A stretch of 64,000 nucleotides of DNA, from positions 186,001-250,000 of the forward strand of contig NZ_CP139873.1 of the NCBI RefSeq assembly GCF_034422975.1. Direction: 5' to 3'. The notes under the pieces are model-generated. The model did not search any database and was not told where the DNA came from. It saw nothing but the letters and a program-made list of their open reading frames with translations. Shown one piece after another: positions 42,358 to 50,690 of this stretch; position 1 is the first letter of the stretch; each line of letters starts with the position of its first letter. The stretch comes from Idiomarina sp. PL1-037 (GTDB lineage Bacteria > Pseudomonadota > Gammaproteobacteria > Enterobacterales > Alteromonadaceae). The translations under genes were made by a program, and so were the position numbers.

Positions 42358-44793
42358 ATGAAGTGGCTCGATTGGTTAACTCGCCCTGTCCAAAAGTTAT
42401 TTAATTTACTGAGTTTTAGACGAAAATTTAGCTTGATTGGTTTCTTGTTGTTTATTCCGGTTATTGTGCTGAGTTCGTTGATGGTTAATGACTCACTGGA
42501 AAAAAGCCATCAGGTTGAACAAAAGCATCAAGCCGCTCAATACTGGCCTGAATTAAGAGGGCTTTTAGAGCATATTGCCATGCACAGGGGGATGACTGGG
42601 AGCGACGCTCAAAAACGTGAGTTTTCCAGTGAAATAAACCGTTCAGTACAAGCCATTAATCGCCATTTTAATGCTCTGGATGAACTTCAAAGTGAGCTAG
42701 GCCAAAGTACTTTGCTGCCAGAGTCATTATTGATGGAACTGCGCCGTAAGTGGCAGGGTTTAAGCGGCTCAACGGACACTTTCCATCAGCATACTGAACT
42801 ACTGGAGAAGATCCAAAGTGCGTTAAAATTGCTTGGCGAAAACTCCCAACAACTGCTGGAAAATGATTTACCAAGCCTGTTTTTAGCGCGTCTTTCGGTT
42901 GAGGAACTGCCGCAGTTAGTTGAGCAGGGAGGTCGCTTAAGGGGGTTGGGAGCTCAATGGTTAAACGGGAATGAAAGTTCCGGATTACAGCAGGATGTCA
43001 CCATTTTAAGCTACGTGCTGGAAAATCAGGTTTCCGACTTTGTGGATGTTGTCGCGAGTTTATCTGAAGACGTTAACGACCAGGCGTTGTTGATGCAGGC
43101 TAAGGCAGCCGAGCAACAATTAAAATTATTCAGCGAAACCGCTTCGAGCAAACTAATGGAGCGAAATATGTCGGCCAGCGATTTTTTCCGTGAAGGAACC
43201 GCCGCGACAGGATCGTTATTCGCCTTCTACGATAGTGTCATTCCGGCTTATCATTCAAGGCTTGAGCAGCGCGTAAAGAAGTTAGACGCAATAATATGGA
43301 CCAACGTTGCCTTGATTGTCGGGGTATTGTTACTACAGCTGTTGTTATTCACTAGCTTATATTTAGGAATTTACCGGGCGGTGTCTGCCAATATCAAAAT
43401 GGCCAAACAGCTGGCAAATGGCGACCTAAATAGTTTGAGCTCGACAGAGGGTCATGACGAGCTGTCGAAAATAACTCACTATCTGAACTCGGTCGCTATT
43501 GAGACCAGTTACTCGGTCGATGCTATACGTAAGTCGAGCGACGGCATGGACAGGCTGGGTAACGGTAATTATCAGGCAATTAAAGAGCTGGCCGAACGGG
43601 CAAGAGCTCAGGCTTCGCAAATGCAAAGCGCAGCTGCGGCAGTCGAGCAAATGACGTCAGCGATTAGTGAAGTGTCAGAGTCAACTCAGAAGGCCGCGAC
43701 AGAAGCTGATAATACCCTAGTTTCGGCCAAAAATGGGCAGGAAGTTGTTCATACCATGGTGGCAGCCATTCAGAGACTCGAGCAAGAAGTGTCTGAATCC
43801 CAGCGTGTTATAAAAACGTTATCTGAAGACAGTCAGTCTATCTCGAAAATATTACTGACCATTAATGACATTGCCGACCAGACCAATTTGCTGGCGCTGA
43901 ATGCTGCTATTGAAGCCGCCAGAGCCGGTGAGTCGGGTCGGGGGTTTGCAGTTGTTGCTGATGAGGTGCGGCAACTGGCTAAACGTGTACAGGCCTCCAC
44001 TGGTGAAATACAAGGTGTCATCGGCCGGCTGGAAACCAACACGAACAATGCAGTACAAACCATGGAGCGTAATAAAACTCTGGCGGGTGAAAATGTTGAG
44101 CAAGCGAACCGGGCGGCCAGTTCATTATCTGACATTGTTGAAAACGTTGGTGTCATTAACGATTTGAATATTCAGATAGCTTCGACAACGGAAGAGCAGT
44201 CTGCGGTAACCATAAACATTCAGGAAAACATTCATTCACTTTCTGAAAGTGCACGAATTGTCGATGAACGTTCGCAAGAGGCGTTAGAAAGCTCTGCCCA
44301 ACTAACGACTTTAGGCGGCGAAATTAAGTCTCTGGGCGACCGCTATTACATTGAAAAAGACGTTATAGAGCGGCGTCTTTCAGAGCAGGACGTACTCATT
44401 GAATGGTCGCCGAAACTGGATGTCGGCATTGAAGAAATTAACCGTCAGCACCAGCGCTTAATTTACATTGCTAATGAGCTGTACCGACTGAAGCTGCGTG
44501 ATGGTGATCAGCATGCGCTGCAACGCCTGGTGGATTCGTTAATTAACTACACGGCAACACACTTTAACTACGAAGAGTTGTTAATGGAGCGCAACGGCTA
44601 TCCGGACTTAGAAAACCATAAGCTTAAACACCGAGAGTTGGTGCAGGATGTCATGCGTTTCAAACATCGGGTAGATAATCACGAAGACGTGATTGATGAG
44701 CTGCTGGAGTTCGTGAAAGCCTGGCTTATGAATCATATTATGAAAAGCGATATGGCTTATAAAGGACATCTGAACAGCAAAGGTATCCATTAA
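42358..44793 (+). CDS. methyl-accepting chemotaxis protein with C-terminal bacteriohemerythrin domain
   Basis: An 811-residue transducer. N-terminal membrane segment (about 27-45), a roughly 270-residue periplasmic helical sensor, second membrane segment (about 320-345), HAMP, then the signalling domain with the hairpin tip DQTNLLALNAAIEAARAGE. A bacteriohemerythrin domain fills the last 135 residues. Its di-iron ligand pattern is intact: QHQRL, HFNYEE, HKLKH and NHIMKSD. Such fusions (for example DcrH) sense oxygen, so the protein should report O2 or NO to the chemotaxis machinery. ATG 42358 has GGAG six bases upstream; ATGs at 42295 and 42301 lack one. Confidence 0.88.
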   Translation: MKWLDWLTRPVQKLFNLLSFRRKFSLIGFLLFIPVIVLSSLMVNDSLEKSHQVEQKHQAAQYWPELRGLLEHIAMHRGMTGSDAQKREFSSEINRSVQAINRHFNALDELQSELGQSTLLPESLLMELRRKWQGLSGSTDTFHQHTELLEKIQSALKLLGENSQQLLENDLPSLFLARLSVEELPQLVEQGGRLRGLGAQWLNGNESSGLQQDVTILSYVLENQVSDFVDVVASLSEDVNDQALLMQAKAAEQQLKLFSETASSKLMERNMSASDFFREGTAATGSLFAFYDSVIPAYHSRLEQRVKKLDAIIWTNVALIVGVLLLQLLLFTSLYLGIYRAVSANIKMAKQLANGDLNSLSSTEGHDELSKITHYLNSVAIETSYSVDAIRKSSDGMDRLGNGNYQAIKELAERARAQASQMQSAAAAVEQMTSAISEVSESTQKAATEADNTLVSAKNGQEVVHTMVAAIQRLEQEVSESQRVIKTLSEDSQSISKILLTINDIADQTNLLALNAAIEAARAGESGRGFAVVADEVRQLAKRVQASTGEIQGVIGRLETNTNNAVQTMERNKTLAGENVEQANRAASSLSDIVENVGVINDLNIQIASTTEEQSAVTINIQENIHSLSESARIVDERSQEALESSAQLTTLGGEIKSLGDRYYIEKDVIERRLSEQDVLIEWSPKLDVGIEEINRQHQRLIYIANELYRLKLRDGDQHALQRLVDSLINYTATHFNYEELLMERNGYPDLENHKLKHRELVQDVMRFKHRVDNHEDVIDELLEFVKAWLMNHIMKSDMAYKGHLNSKGIH

Positions 44794-44802
44794 GGAATTT
44801 CA

Positions 44803-44834
44803 AGCCCCGGGCAATACCGGGGCTGATTTGCTTT
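44803..44834 (+). terminator. probable terminator after the chemoreceptor gene
   Basis: Arms AGCCCCGG (44803-44810) and CCGGGGCT (44817-44824) around GCAATA, followed by a T-rich tract (GATTTGCTTTT). It lies between two convergent genes and may serve the + strand. Confidence 0.6.
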
Positions 44835-44860
44835 TCCGGCGAGAGTGCTAAGCCTCGCTA

Positions 44861-46033
44861 CTAAAACGCAGGAATGTCGGTCTGTGAACGACCCAGAATT
44901 AACGCATGAATATCGTGTGTACCTTCGTAGGTATTCACCGCTTCTAAATTCATCACATGGCGAATCACGTGGTATTCATCGGCAATACCGTTACCACCGT
45001 GCATGTCACGAGCCTGGCGGGCAATATCCAGCGCCTTACCACAGCTGTTACGCTTAATCAGCGATATCGCAGTGGGGCTTAATGTGCCTTTATCAAGCTC
45101 GCGTCCGGCTTGCAGGCAGCCTAATAACCCCAGGCTGATTTCGGTCTGCATGTCGGCCAGTTTTTTCTGTATTAACTGGTTTGCTGCCAGCGGGCGACCA
45201 AACTGGCTGCGCTCCAGCGTATATTGTCGTGCTGCGTGCCAGCAGAATTCAGCTGCACCGAGCGAGCCCCAGGCAATACCATAACGGGCCTTGTTAAGGC
45301 AGCTAAAGGGGCCTTTTAAACCTTTAACGTCCGGGAAAATGTGATCTTCGGACACTTCAACGCCATCCATAACAATTTCGCCGGTGATAGAAGCACGTAA
45401 TGAGAATTTACCGTCAATTTTAGGTGCGCTCAGGCCTTTCATGCCTTTTTCCAGCACGAAACCGCGAATCTCACCGTCGAGTTTTGCCCAGACCACGAAT
45501 ACATCTGCAATAGGCGAGTTTGTGATCCACATTTTAGAACCGGAAAGAACATAACCGTTGTCGGTGCGCTTGGCGGTGGTACGCATACTGGCCGGGTCAG
45601 AGCCAGAGTCGGGTTCGGTCAGGCCAAAGCAACCAACCCATTCACCGCTGGCTAATTTAGGTAAGTATTTTTTACGCTGAGTTTCAGTACCAAAGGTGTA
45701 GATAGGGTGCATAACCAAAGAGGATTGCACACTCATGGCACTGCGGTAGCCGCTGTCGACACGCTCAATTTCTCGTGCAATAAGGCCATAGCTAACGTGG
45801 TTAACACTGCTGCCGCCGTATTCTTCCGGTAAGGTTGCGCCTAACAAGCCCATCTCACCCAACTCGTTCATAATTTGGCGATCAAAGTTTTCGTTGCGGT
45901 TCGCCTCAAGCACGCGTGGCATGAGCTTTTCCTGAGCGTACTGATGGGCGCTCTCCTGAATCATTTTTTCTTCATCTGACAAGGTGTTTTGCCAGTTGAG
46001 CGGATCGGACCAATTAAAACCGGCGGATGACAT
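44861..46033 (-). CDS. acyl-CoA dehydrogenase, probable glutaryl-CoA dehydrogenase
   Basis: FAD-dependent dehydrogenase of 390 residues. The sequence follows GcdH: FNWSDPLNWQNTLSDEEKM opening, CFGLTEPDSGSDP FAD-site motif, WITNSPIADVFVVWAK and the catalytic Glu in NTYEGTHDIHALILGR. GcdH oxidises and decarboxylates glutaryl-CoA to crotonyl-CoA in lysine and tryptophan catabolism. No other pathway gene is adjacent, so the specificity rests on sequence. fnr follows on the same strand upstream with a 20-bp gap. Confidence 0.87.
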   Translation of the reverse strand: MSSAGFNWSDPLNWQNTLSDEEKMIQESAHQYAQEKLMPRVLEANRNENFDRQIMNELGEMGLLGATLPEEYGGSSVNHVSYGLIAREIERVDSGYRSAMSVQSSLVMHPIYTFGTETQRKKYLPKLASGEWVGCFGLTEPDSGSDPASMRTTAKRTDNGYVLSGSKMWITNSPIADVFVVWAKLDGEIRGFVLEKGMKGLSAPKIDGKFSLRASITGEIVMDGVEVSEDHIFPDVKGLKGPFSCLNKARYGIAWGSLGAAEFCWHAARQYTLERSQFGRPLAANQLIQKKLADMQTEISLGLLGCLQAGRELDKGTLSPTAISLIKRNSCGKALDIARQARDMHGGNGIADEYHVIRHVMNLEAVNTYEGTHDIHALILGRSQTDIPAF

Positions 46034-46053
46034 CTGACCTCCTGAAAAAAGTA

Positions 46054-46779
46054 CTAAGCGACTCGACGCTCCAGAGCCGTAAAGTCATTAATAGTGAGAA
46101 TAGACTGCTCGGTGTTAATCAGCTGTTGCTCTTTCAGTGCGGTAAAAATACGGCTGACAGTTTCCACGGCCAGGCCCAGGTAATTGGCAATATCTGTACG
46201 CGTCATTGGCAGTCGGTACTCACTACGGGAAAGCCCATGTTGATGCATATGCGTGCTTATTGAAAGTAAAAAAGCCACAACTTTCTGCTCCGCACTGGTA
46301 TTCACAATGTTTAAGTAGTGTTTGCTGCAATTTGCTAAACGTCGGCTCATAAGCTGCAGAAGGTTACTTTCAACTTTAGGAAGCTCTTGTGCAAATAGTT
46401 TGCTCAGTCTTATTTCACACAGCATAGAGGTTTCCATGGTCTCGCAATATGTGGCTGCTGAACCGCTGGCTAAGCTCTCAAGACCGACAATATCACCAAC
46501 CATATGGAAGCTGGTAATTTGTTGTTTACCATTGCTATCAATGGTGTAGCACTTTACCGAGCCGCTTTTTATTGCGAAAACTGATTTGAGCTTTTGTCCT
46601 TCACTAAAAACAACACTACGCTTGTTAAAAAGATGCGGTTCGCGGCTGCATTTATCAAGAATTTCGACATCGGTTGGTACTAAACCGGCGGGTACGCAAA
46701 TTGATTGCATGCTGCATTGGCTACATTGAATTGGGGTACGCATAATCATCTCATCCGCTGAATTATTGATCTGGTTCAC
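46054..46779 (-). CDS. fnr: anaerobic regulator FNR (Crp/Fnr family)
   Basis: Oxygen-sensing activator with a 4Fe-4S cluster. All four ligands are present: Cys19, Cys22, Cys28 (CSQCSMQSIC) and Cys121. The cNMP-like beta-roll follows, then the HTH ending in VETVSR, whose E-xx-SR residues read TTGAT half-sites in E. coli FNR. Length is 241 residues. It probably controls the FNR-like boxes seen before ompW, nrdG, yegQ and the hemerythrin chemoreceptor in this window. Two NarL-type heptamers lie in the gap upstream (46807-46836), which might indicate nitrate input. Confidence 0.95.
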   Translation of the reverse strand: MNQINNSADEMIMRTPIQCSQCSMQSICVPAGLVPTDVEILDKCSREPHLFNKRSVVFSEGQKLKSVFAIKSGSVKCYTIDSNGKQQITSFHMVGDIVGLESLASGSAATYCETMETSMLCEIRLSKLFAQELPKVESNLLQLMSRRLANCSKHYLNIVNTSAEQKVVAFLLSISTHMHQHGLSRSEYRLPMTRTDIANYLGLAVETVSRIFTALKEQQLINTEQSILTINDFTALERRVA

Positions 46780-46828
46780 TATACAAAACCCTCCAGCAAA
46801 TTTATCTACCTCTAAAGAGAGATGAGAG

Positions 46829-47026
46829 TTACCCCTTATCTTGTAGAATATCGACAGCCTCTACCGGACATACCGCGTAGCAGTTTGGTGTATCGTAATA
46901 ACCTTCACACTCTACGCACTTGTTCTGGTCTATCTCGTAAATGCTGTCGCCCATAGAAATAGCTTCGGTTGGGCATTCGGGTTCGCAAACATCACAGTTA
47001 ATACAGCCATCGTTAATGACAATCAT
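46829..47026 (-). CDS. yfhL: YfhL-like 2[4Fe-4S] ferredoxin
   Basis: Small ferredoxin of 65 residues with two cluster motifs: CINCDVCEPECP and CVECEGYYDTPNCYAVCP. The insertion in the second motif is typical of YfhL/Alv-type ferredoxins. The ATG at 47026 has GAGGAAAG at ideal distance and overlaps the yegQ stop by 4 bp (ATGA); the longer reading from 47065 is rejected. Coupling with yegQ suggests it may supply electrons to that enzyme, an inference. Confidence 0.88.
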   Translation of the reverse strand: MIVINDGCINCDVCEPECPTEAISMGDSIYEIDQNKCVECEGYYDTPNCYAVCPVEAVDILQDKG

Positions 47027-48321
47027 GCTACTTTCCTCACGGTTGCTTCTTTTATCAGAAAACAAAAAGGAACATCGTTTTTCTCTATGCTGACCGGCGT
47101 CTGCAGTTTCACTTGATAACCGGAACCGGGGGCGCGGATCATGGCCTCGTCTTTAAGTGACTCCATGTGTGTCAATTGAAACGGATAGTTGCCTTTGGGT
47201 GTCATCAGCAGCAGTTCATCTCCAATAGAAAAGCCATTTTTCACCTCAACTTCATACACGCTAGTGTCTGCAGTTGCTGCTGCCAGTTGCCCGACCAGAA
47301 TATGCTCGCCTTCGCTGTGCGAACGTTCATAATTCTGTAAGTCTTGTGGCGTATGGCGTTGCAAAAAGCCTGCGGTGAAGCCCCGGTTTGCCATACCTTC
47401 CAGCTCACTAAGCAGTTCGTTATTAAAAGGCTTACCGGCCACGGCGTCGTCAATTGCGCGCCGATAAACCTGAGCGGTTCTGGCAATGTAATAGTCTGAC
47501 TTGGTGCGACCTTCAATTTTTAAGGAATGCACACCCATTTCAACTAAGTCCTTTACGTATTCAACCGCGCGTAAATCCTTCGAGTTCATGATGTAGGAGC
47601 CGTGTATGTCTTCATCCAGCAACATCAAGTCCTGCGGACGCTTCGGGTCGCCGAGAAGTACCGGCTCATATTGACCCACAGCGTTTTCCTTTGCTTGGTG
47701 CACTTCATAACCCCAGCGACAGGCATTGGTGCAGGCACCCTGATTGGGGTCGCGCTTGTTCATATACCCAGAAAGCAGGCAGCGCCCGGAGTAGGCCATG
47801 CACAGTGCGCCGTGTACAAATACTTCAACTTCTATGTCCGGTACCTGCTTGCGCATTTCAGCAATTTCTTTGAGCCCCAGCTCGCGAGACAAAATTACCC
47901 GCTCAATGCCTTGTTGTTGCCAGAACTGAAGTGCCGCCCAGTTGACCGTGTTGGCTTGCACAGATAAGTGCAGAGGTTGCTCGGGAAAATATTGTTGCAG
48001 CAACATAACCACGCCGGGATCGGACACAATTAAGGCATCGGGCTTCATGTCGACAATGGTACAAATGTGCTCAACAAACCGGGCCAGTTTGGCATTGTGT
48101 GGCGCAATATTGACCACAACGTAAAAACGTTTTCCTTGCTGGTGAGCTTCGTTAATGCAATCGCCTAAATTCTCCAGGGTAAAGCTGTTATTGCGTACGC
48201 GCAGGCTATAGCGAGGTTCGCCGGCGTAGACGGCATCTGCACCGTAAGCAAACGCCATGCGCATAGCTTCGGGGCTGCCGGCAGGACAAAGTAACTCAGG
48301 ACGGAAATTTGCGGCTGACAT
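47023..48321 (-). CDS. trhP: U32 peptidase-family tRNA hydroxylation protein YegQ (TrhP)
   Basis: A 432-residue U32 protein. The opening ELLCPAGSPEAMRMAFAYGADAVYAGEPRYSLR and the VFVHGALCMAYSGRCLLSGYM region, with Cys residues used for an Fe-S cluster in this family, are diagnostic. In E. coli TrhP installs 5-hydroxyuridine at tRNA position 34 by a prephenate-dependent, oxygen-independent route. It overlaps the ferredoxin gene downstream. A near-consensus FNR box lies about 65 bp upstream, suiting an anaerobic version of the modification. Confidence 0.9.
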   Translation of the reverse strand: MSAANFRPELLCPAGSPEAMRMAFAYGADAVYAGEPRYSLRVRNNSFTLENLGDCINEAHQQGKRFYVVVNIAPHNAKLARFVEHICTIVDMKPDALIVSDPGVVMLLQQYFPEQPLHLSVQANTVNWAALQFWQQQGIERVILSRELGLKEIAEMRKQVPDIEVEVFVHGALCMAYSGRCLLSGYMNKRDPNQGACTNACRWGYEVHQAKENAVGQYEPVLLGDPKRPQDLMLLDEDIHGSYIMNSKDLRAVEYVKDLVEMGVHSLKIEGRTKSDYYIARTAQVYRRAIDDAVAGKPFNNELLSELEGMANRGFTAGFLQRHTPQDLQNYERSHSEGEHILVGQLAAATADTSVYEVEVKNGFSIGDELLLMTPKGNYPFQLTHMESLKDEAMIRAPGSGYQVKLQTPVSIEKNDVPFCFLIKEATVRKVA

Positions 48322-48379
48322 AAAACACCTGTATCACCAAACTAATGACGAAGAATAACAGAGTCAGGAAATTGGCAGG

Positions 48380-48393
48380 TTGACGCAAATCAA
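48380..48393 (-). promoter_or_regulatory. FNR-like box upstream of yegQ/trhP
   Basis: TTGAC-GCAA-ATCAA matches the FNR consensus at nine of ten positions. Its centre is about 65 bp before the yegQ ATG, and a TATTCT (48352-48357, complementary strand) lies at the -10 expected for class II activation. Confidence 0.65.
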
Positions 48394-48404
48394 GGAGAGA
48401 TAGC

Positions 48405-48431
48405 GAGGGTACATGTTGGCAAAGTACCCTC
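48405..48431. promoter_or_regulatory. inverted repeat between narL and yegQ
   Basis: Perfect 8-bp arms GAGGGTAC (48405-48412) and GTACCCTC (48424-48431) around 11 bases. It could be the narL transcript end, though no T run follows on that strand, or an operator for the yegQ promoter. The arms resemble NarL heptamers in everted orientation. Confidence 0.4.
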
Positions 48432-48458
48432 CCAGTCATGGACCGTTATTATCAGTCC

Positions 48459-49118
48459 TTATTGAGGCGTTTTATTACCCTGAAGGTTGACCATCCATAC
48501 GGCGGCCTCAACCCGCGAGCGTAGTCCCAGTTTTTTCAATAAGTGCTTTACGTGCACTTTAACCGTGCCATCTGAAATATCCAGTTCGCGGGCAATGACT
48601 TTATTACTCATCCCTTTAGCAATTAAGCTTAAAATTTCGTGCTCGCGATTGGTTAAGTTACTTAACTGCGAAGTGGTGGACTGCGTTGGTTGGCGCAGGG
48701 CGGTCGCCAGTATTTCGGTAATAGCTTCGCTTAAAACCATTTTGCCGGTAACAGCGCGGTGAATCTGTTCCAGTAGCAGCTCTGGTTCCATGTCTTTTAG
48801 TAGATAACCGTCAGCACCATTAGTTATTGCCGCAACCACATCATCATCAGCATCACTCACTGTTAACATGATAATCCGCGAGGTGACTCCTGAATCGCGG
48901 AGTCTTTTCAGAGTCTCTATGCCATCCATACCCTGCATGTTCAAATCCAGAACAATTAAGTCAGGGTCGTGCTCAGCCGCTAACAGCAAGGCGTCCGGGC
49001 CATTACTGGCTTCTGCAATAACGGTCATATCATCTTCCATTGCAATCAACTGCTTTAGTCCTTTGCGCAGTAGCGGATGATCATCCACTAGCATAATGCT
49101 GGCCGCATCGGTTGTCAT
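48459..49118 (-). CDS. narL: nitrate/nitrite response regulator NarL
   Basis: A 219-residue two-component regulator. The receiver has LVDDHPLLRKGL, the phospho-acceptor Asp in LIVLDLNMQGMDG and Lys in YLLKDMEPE. The C-terminal LuxR-type HTH is LTNREHEILSLIAKGMSNKVIA and ISDGTVKVHVKHLLKKL, with the DNA-reading VKVHVKH segment of NarL. ATG 49118 follows AGGGAGAA. Its partner kinase NarX is encoded nearby (50691-52487), separated by a NarK-like carrier gene. A 7-2-7 NarL site lies in its own upstream gap. Confidence 0.93.
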   Translation of the reverse strand: MTTDAASIMLVDDHPLLRKGLKQLIAMEDDMTVIAEASNGPDALLLAAEHDPDLIVLDLNMQGMDGIETLKRLRDSGVTSRIIMLTVSDADDDVVAAITNGADGYLLKDMEPELLLEQIHRAVTGKMVLSEAITEILATALRQPTQSTTSQLSNLTNREHEILSLIAKGMSNKVIARELDISDGTVKVHVKHLLKKLGLRSRVEAAVWMVNLQGNKTPQ

Positions 49119-49214
49119 AGTATTCTCCCTTGTAAATTGAACCCGGTTAGTTTGACATAGCTTGTGTACAAATTCACCGCGGACAAGCACTACTTACACT
49201 TCTGAATAAAACTC

Positions 49215-49230
49215 TCCCCCTAAAGAGGTA
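49215..49230. promoter_or_regulatory. NarL 7-2-7 site between narL and the NarK-like gene
   Basis: TCCCCCT-AA-AGAGGTA: the right heptamer matches AKRRGTA fully and the left matches TACYYMT at six of seven. The element is central in the divergent gap, so it could mediate autoregulation of narL, nitrate control of the transporter, or both. Confidence 0.65.
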
Positions 49231-49318
49231 GCTGCTTACCCAATAATAAACCCAAAACTAACTCTTGATGTGAGTTGTATCCAAACCCTCATAGTTGCAC
49301 AGTCTTTACTCTGTGAAT

Positions 49319-50671
49319 ATGACAACAAATTGCAATGTTATGGGCAAAGCTTCGCAAGCGAATACAATGAGCGATATTCGCGATTACCTCGGTTCTCGCG
49401 CGCTTTCCCGTGGGTTAACACTGAGTGTGTTATTACTGGGTGTCACCTTTTGGGCAAGCTGGAGCGTTATTGTTGTATTGCTGGCCAAATCAAATCTCCA
49501 TTTAAGCCCGGTTCAGTTGTTGTCATTAGTTGCTATTGCAGGCGCAAGCGGGGCTGTGTCCAAGCTGTTAGGAACGCTGCTGGCAAACGTCTTCGGACGG
49601 TGGATGCCTACAGTTATCGCTACTCTTATGCTGCTAATGAGTATTATCAGCTTTGTTCAATTTTCAGCTATGCAGCTGAGCTATTCGATATTGGTTGCTT
49701 TAGCTGCCGGCTCAGGCGTTGGCTGCATGATGTTTGCGCCCGCATTCGACTTAACCCGTCAGTCAAAGATCATGCTCCCCTTGCCGTTGTCCATGAGCCT
49801 GGTTATTGGCATGACGATATTCTCTCTGTTTTTAGCTCAGTTGGTTGTTCCTCTGCTGGCCACCTGGCCGCTGTCTTCGGTAGATTCCGCTCTTATACTT
49901 GAACGCAGTAGTGGTCACTTTTTTTCTCGCATTGAGGCAGGCCAGGTTATTCGGTTAAACAATTTCAGTTTTGTCTGGGCGATTCTTTTTGGCCTGACAG
50001 CCACTTTGAGCGCAGCCGCTGCTTTATTGTCAAACCACAAACAGTCATTACCCAAAGTTACCTTGAGAAAGCTGCTGACTCAAAATGGGCATGTCTGGTA
50101 TTGCAGTATTTTGTACAACATGACGTTTGGCAGTTTTATCGGTTTTACTATGGCATTACCGCTGATGCTGGAATTTGTGTTCGGTTACAGCACCTTAATT
50201 CTGGTGTGGATGGGGCCTTTTGTTGCTTTGTTAGCCAGGCCTTTTGGACGTTGGCTGGCAACTATTTTTGGTGGCGCCCTGATAACGCAAATGAGTTTGC
50301 TATTGATGATGATATTTGGGGCTTTGGCTGGCCGCTATATGTACCTTGCTCAACATGGTGCCGCTGAACTCTACTTTGAGCCATTCTTCATCAGCATGCT
50401 AGGGCTGATTTTTACCAGTGCTTTAGGGAACGGCTCGGTCGTTGTCAGTATGACGAAAGTCTTTCCCAGAACTTATACTCACAGAGTGTTAATTTGGGCT
50501 GGCACTATCGCCATGCTGGGTGCGGTTTATTTGCCCTTGCGCTTCGCCTGGGCTATGCAGTCGCAAAGTATGGATACCGTTTATATCGATTTCATTGTCT
50601 TTTATGTTATCGGATTCTTGTTAAATGGCTTTGTCTATTTGCGTCGTCATGGCCAGTTTTATAACCCTTAA
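49319..50671 (+). CDS. NarK-like MFS transporter (nitrate/nitrite porter family, divergent)
   Basis: A twelve-helix MFS protein of about 450 residues. Family resemblance includes FGSFIGFTMALPLML, VWMGPFVALLARPFGR (holding the TM8 Arg of NarK) and LGNGSVVVSM in place of the second NNP signature. The first NNP signature is largely lost (SGVGCMMFAPAF), and the TM2 substrate Arg of the LRVPYS segment aligns with Lys82. It may move nitrite, nitrate or another anion with altered kinetics. The start is uncertain: ATG 49319, 49340 or 49367, none with a good ribosome-binding site. Location between narL and narX with a NarL site supports a nitrogen-oxide role. Confidence 0.78.
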   Translation: MTTNCNVMGKASQANTMSDIRDYLGSRALSRGLTLSVLLLGVTFWASWSVIVVLLAKSNLHLSPVQLLSLVAIAGASGAVSKLLGTLLANVFGRWMPTVIATLMLLMSIISFVQFSAMQLSYSILVALAAGSGVGCMMFAPAFDLTRQSKIMLPLPLSMSLVIGMTIFSLFLAQLVVPLLATWPLSSVDSALILERSSGHFFSRIEAGQVIRLNNFSFVWAILFGLTATLSAAAALLSNHKQSLPKVTLRKLLTQNGHVWYCSILYNMTFGSFIGFTMALPLMLEFVFGYSTLILVWMGPFVALLARPFGRWLATIFGGALITQMSLLLMMIFGALAGRYMYLAQHGAAELYFEPFFISMLGLIFTSALGNGSVVVSMTKVFPRTYTHRVLIWAGTIAMLGAVYLPLRFAWAMQSQSMDTVYIDFIVFYVIGFLLNGFVYLRRHGQFYNP

Positions 50672-50690
50672 GGGCGGGTTGGGTATTTTT

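Noticed and set aside
46807..46836. Two NarL-type heptamers (TACCTCT and TACCCCT) upstream of fnr
   Set aside because: Single heptamers are frequent by chance, and the 7-2-7 partner of the first matches only five of seven positions; mentioned under fnr but not called as a site.
49270..49902. 210-codon open frame overlapping the NarK-like gene in another frame
   Set aside because: The overlapping frame encodes a clear twelve-helix MFS protein; this frame is Cys- and Tyr-rich without any domain pattern.
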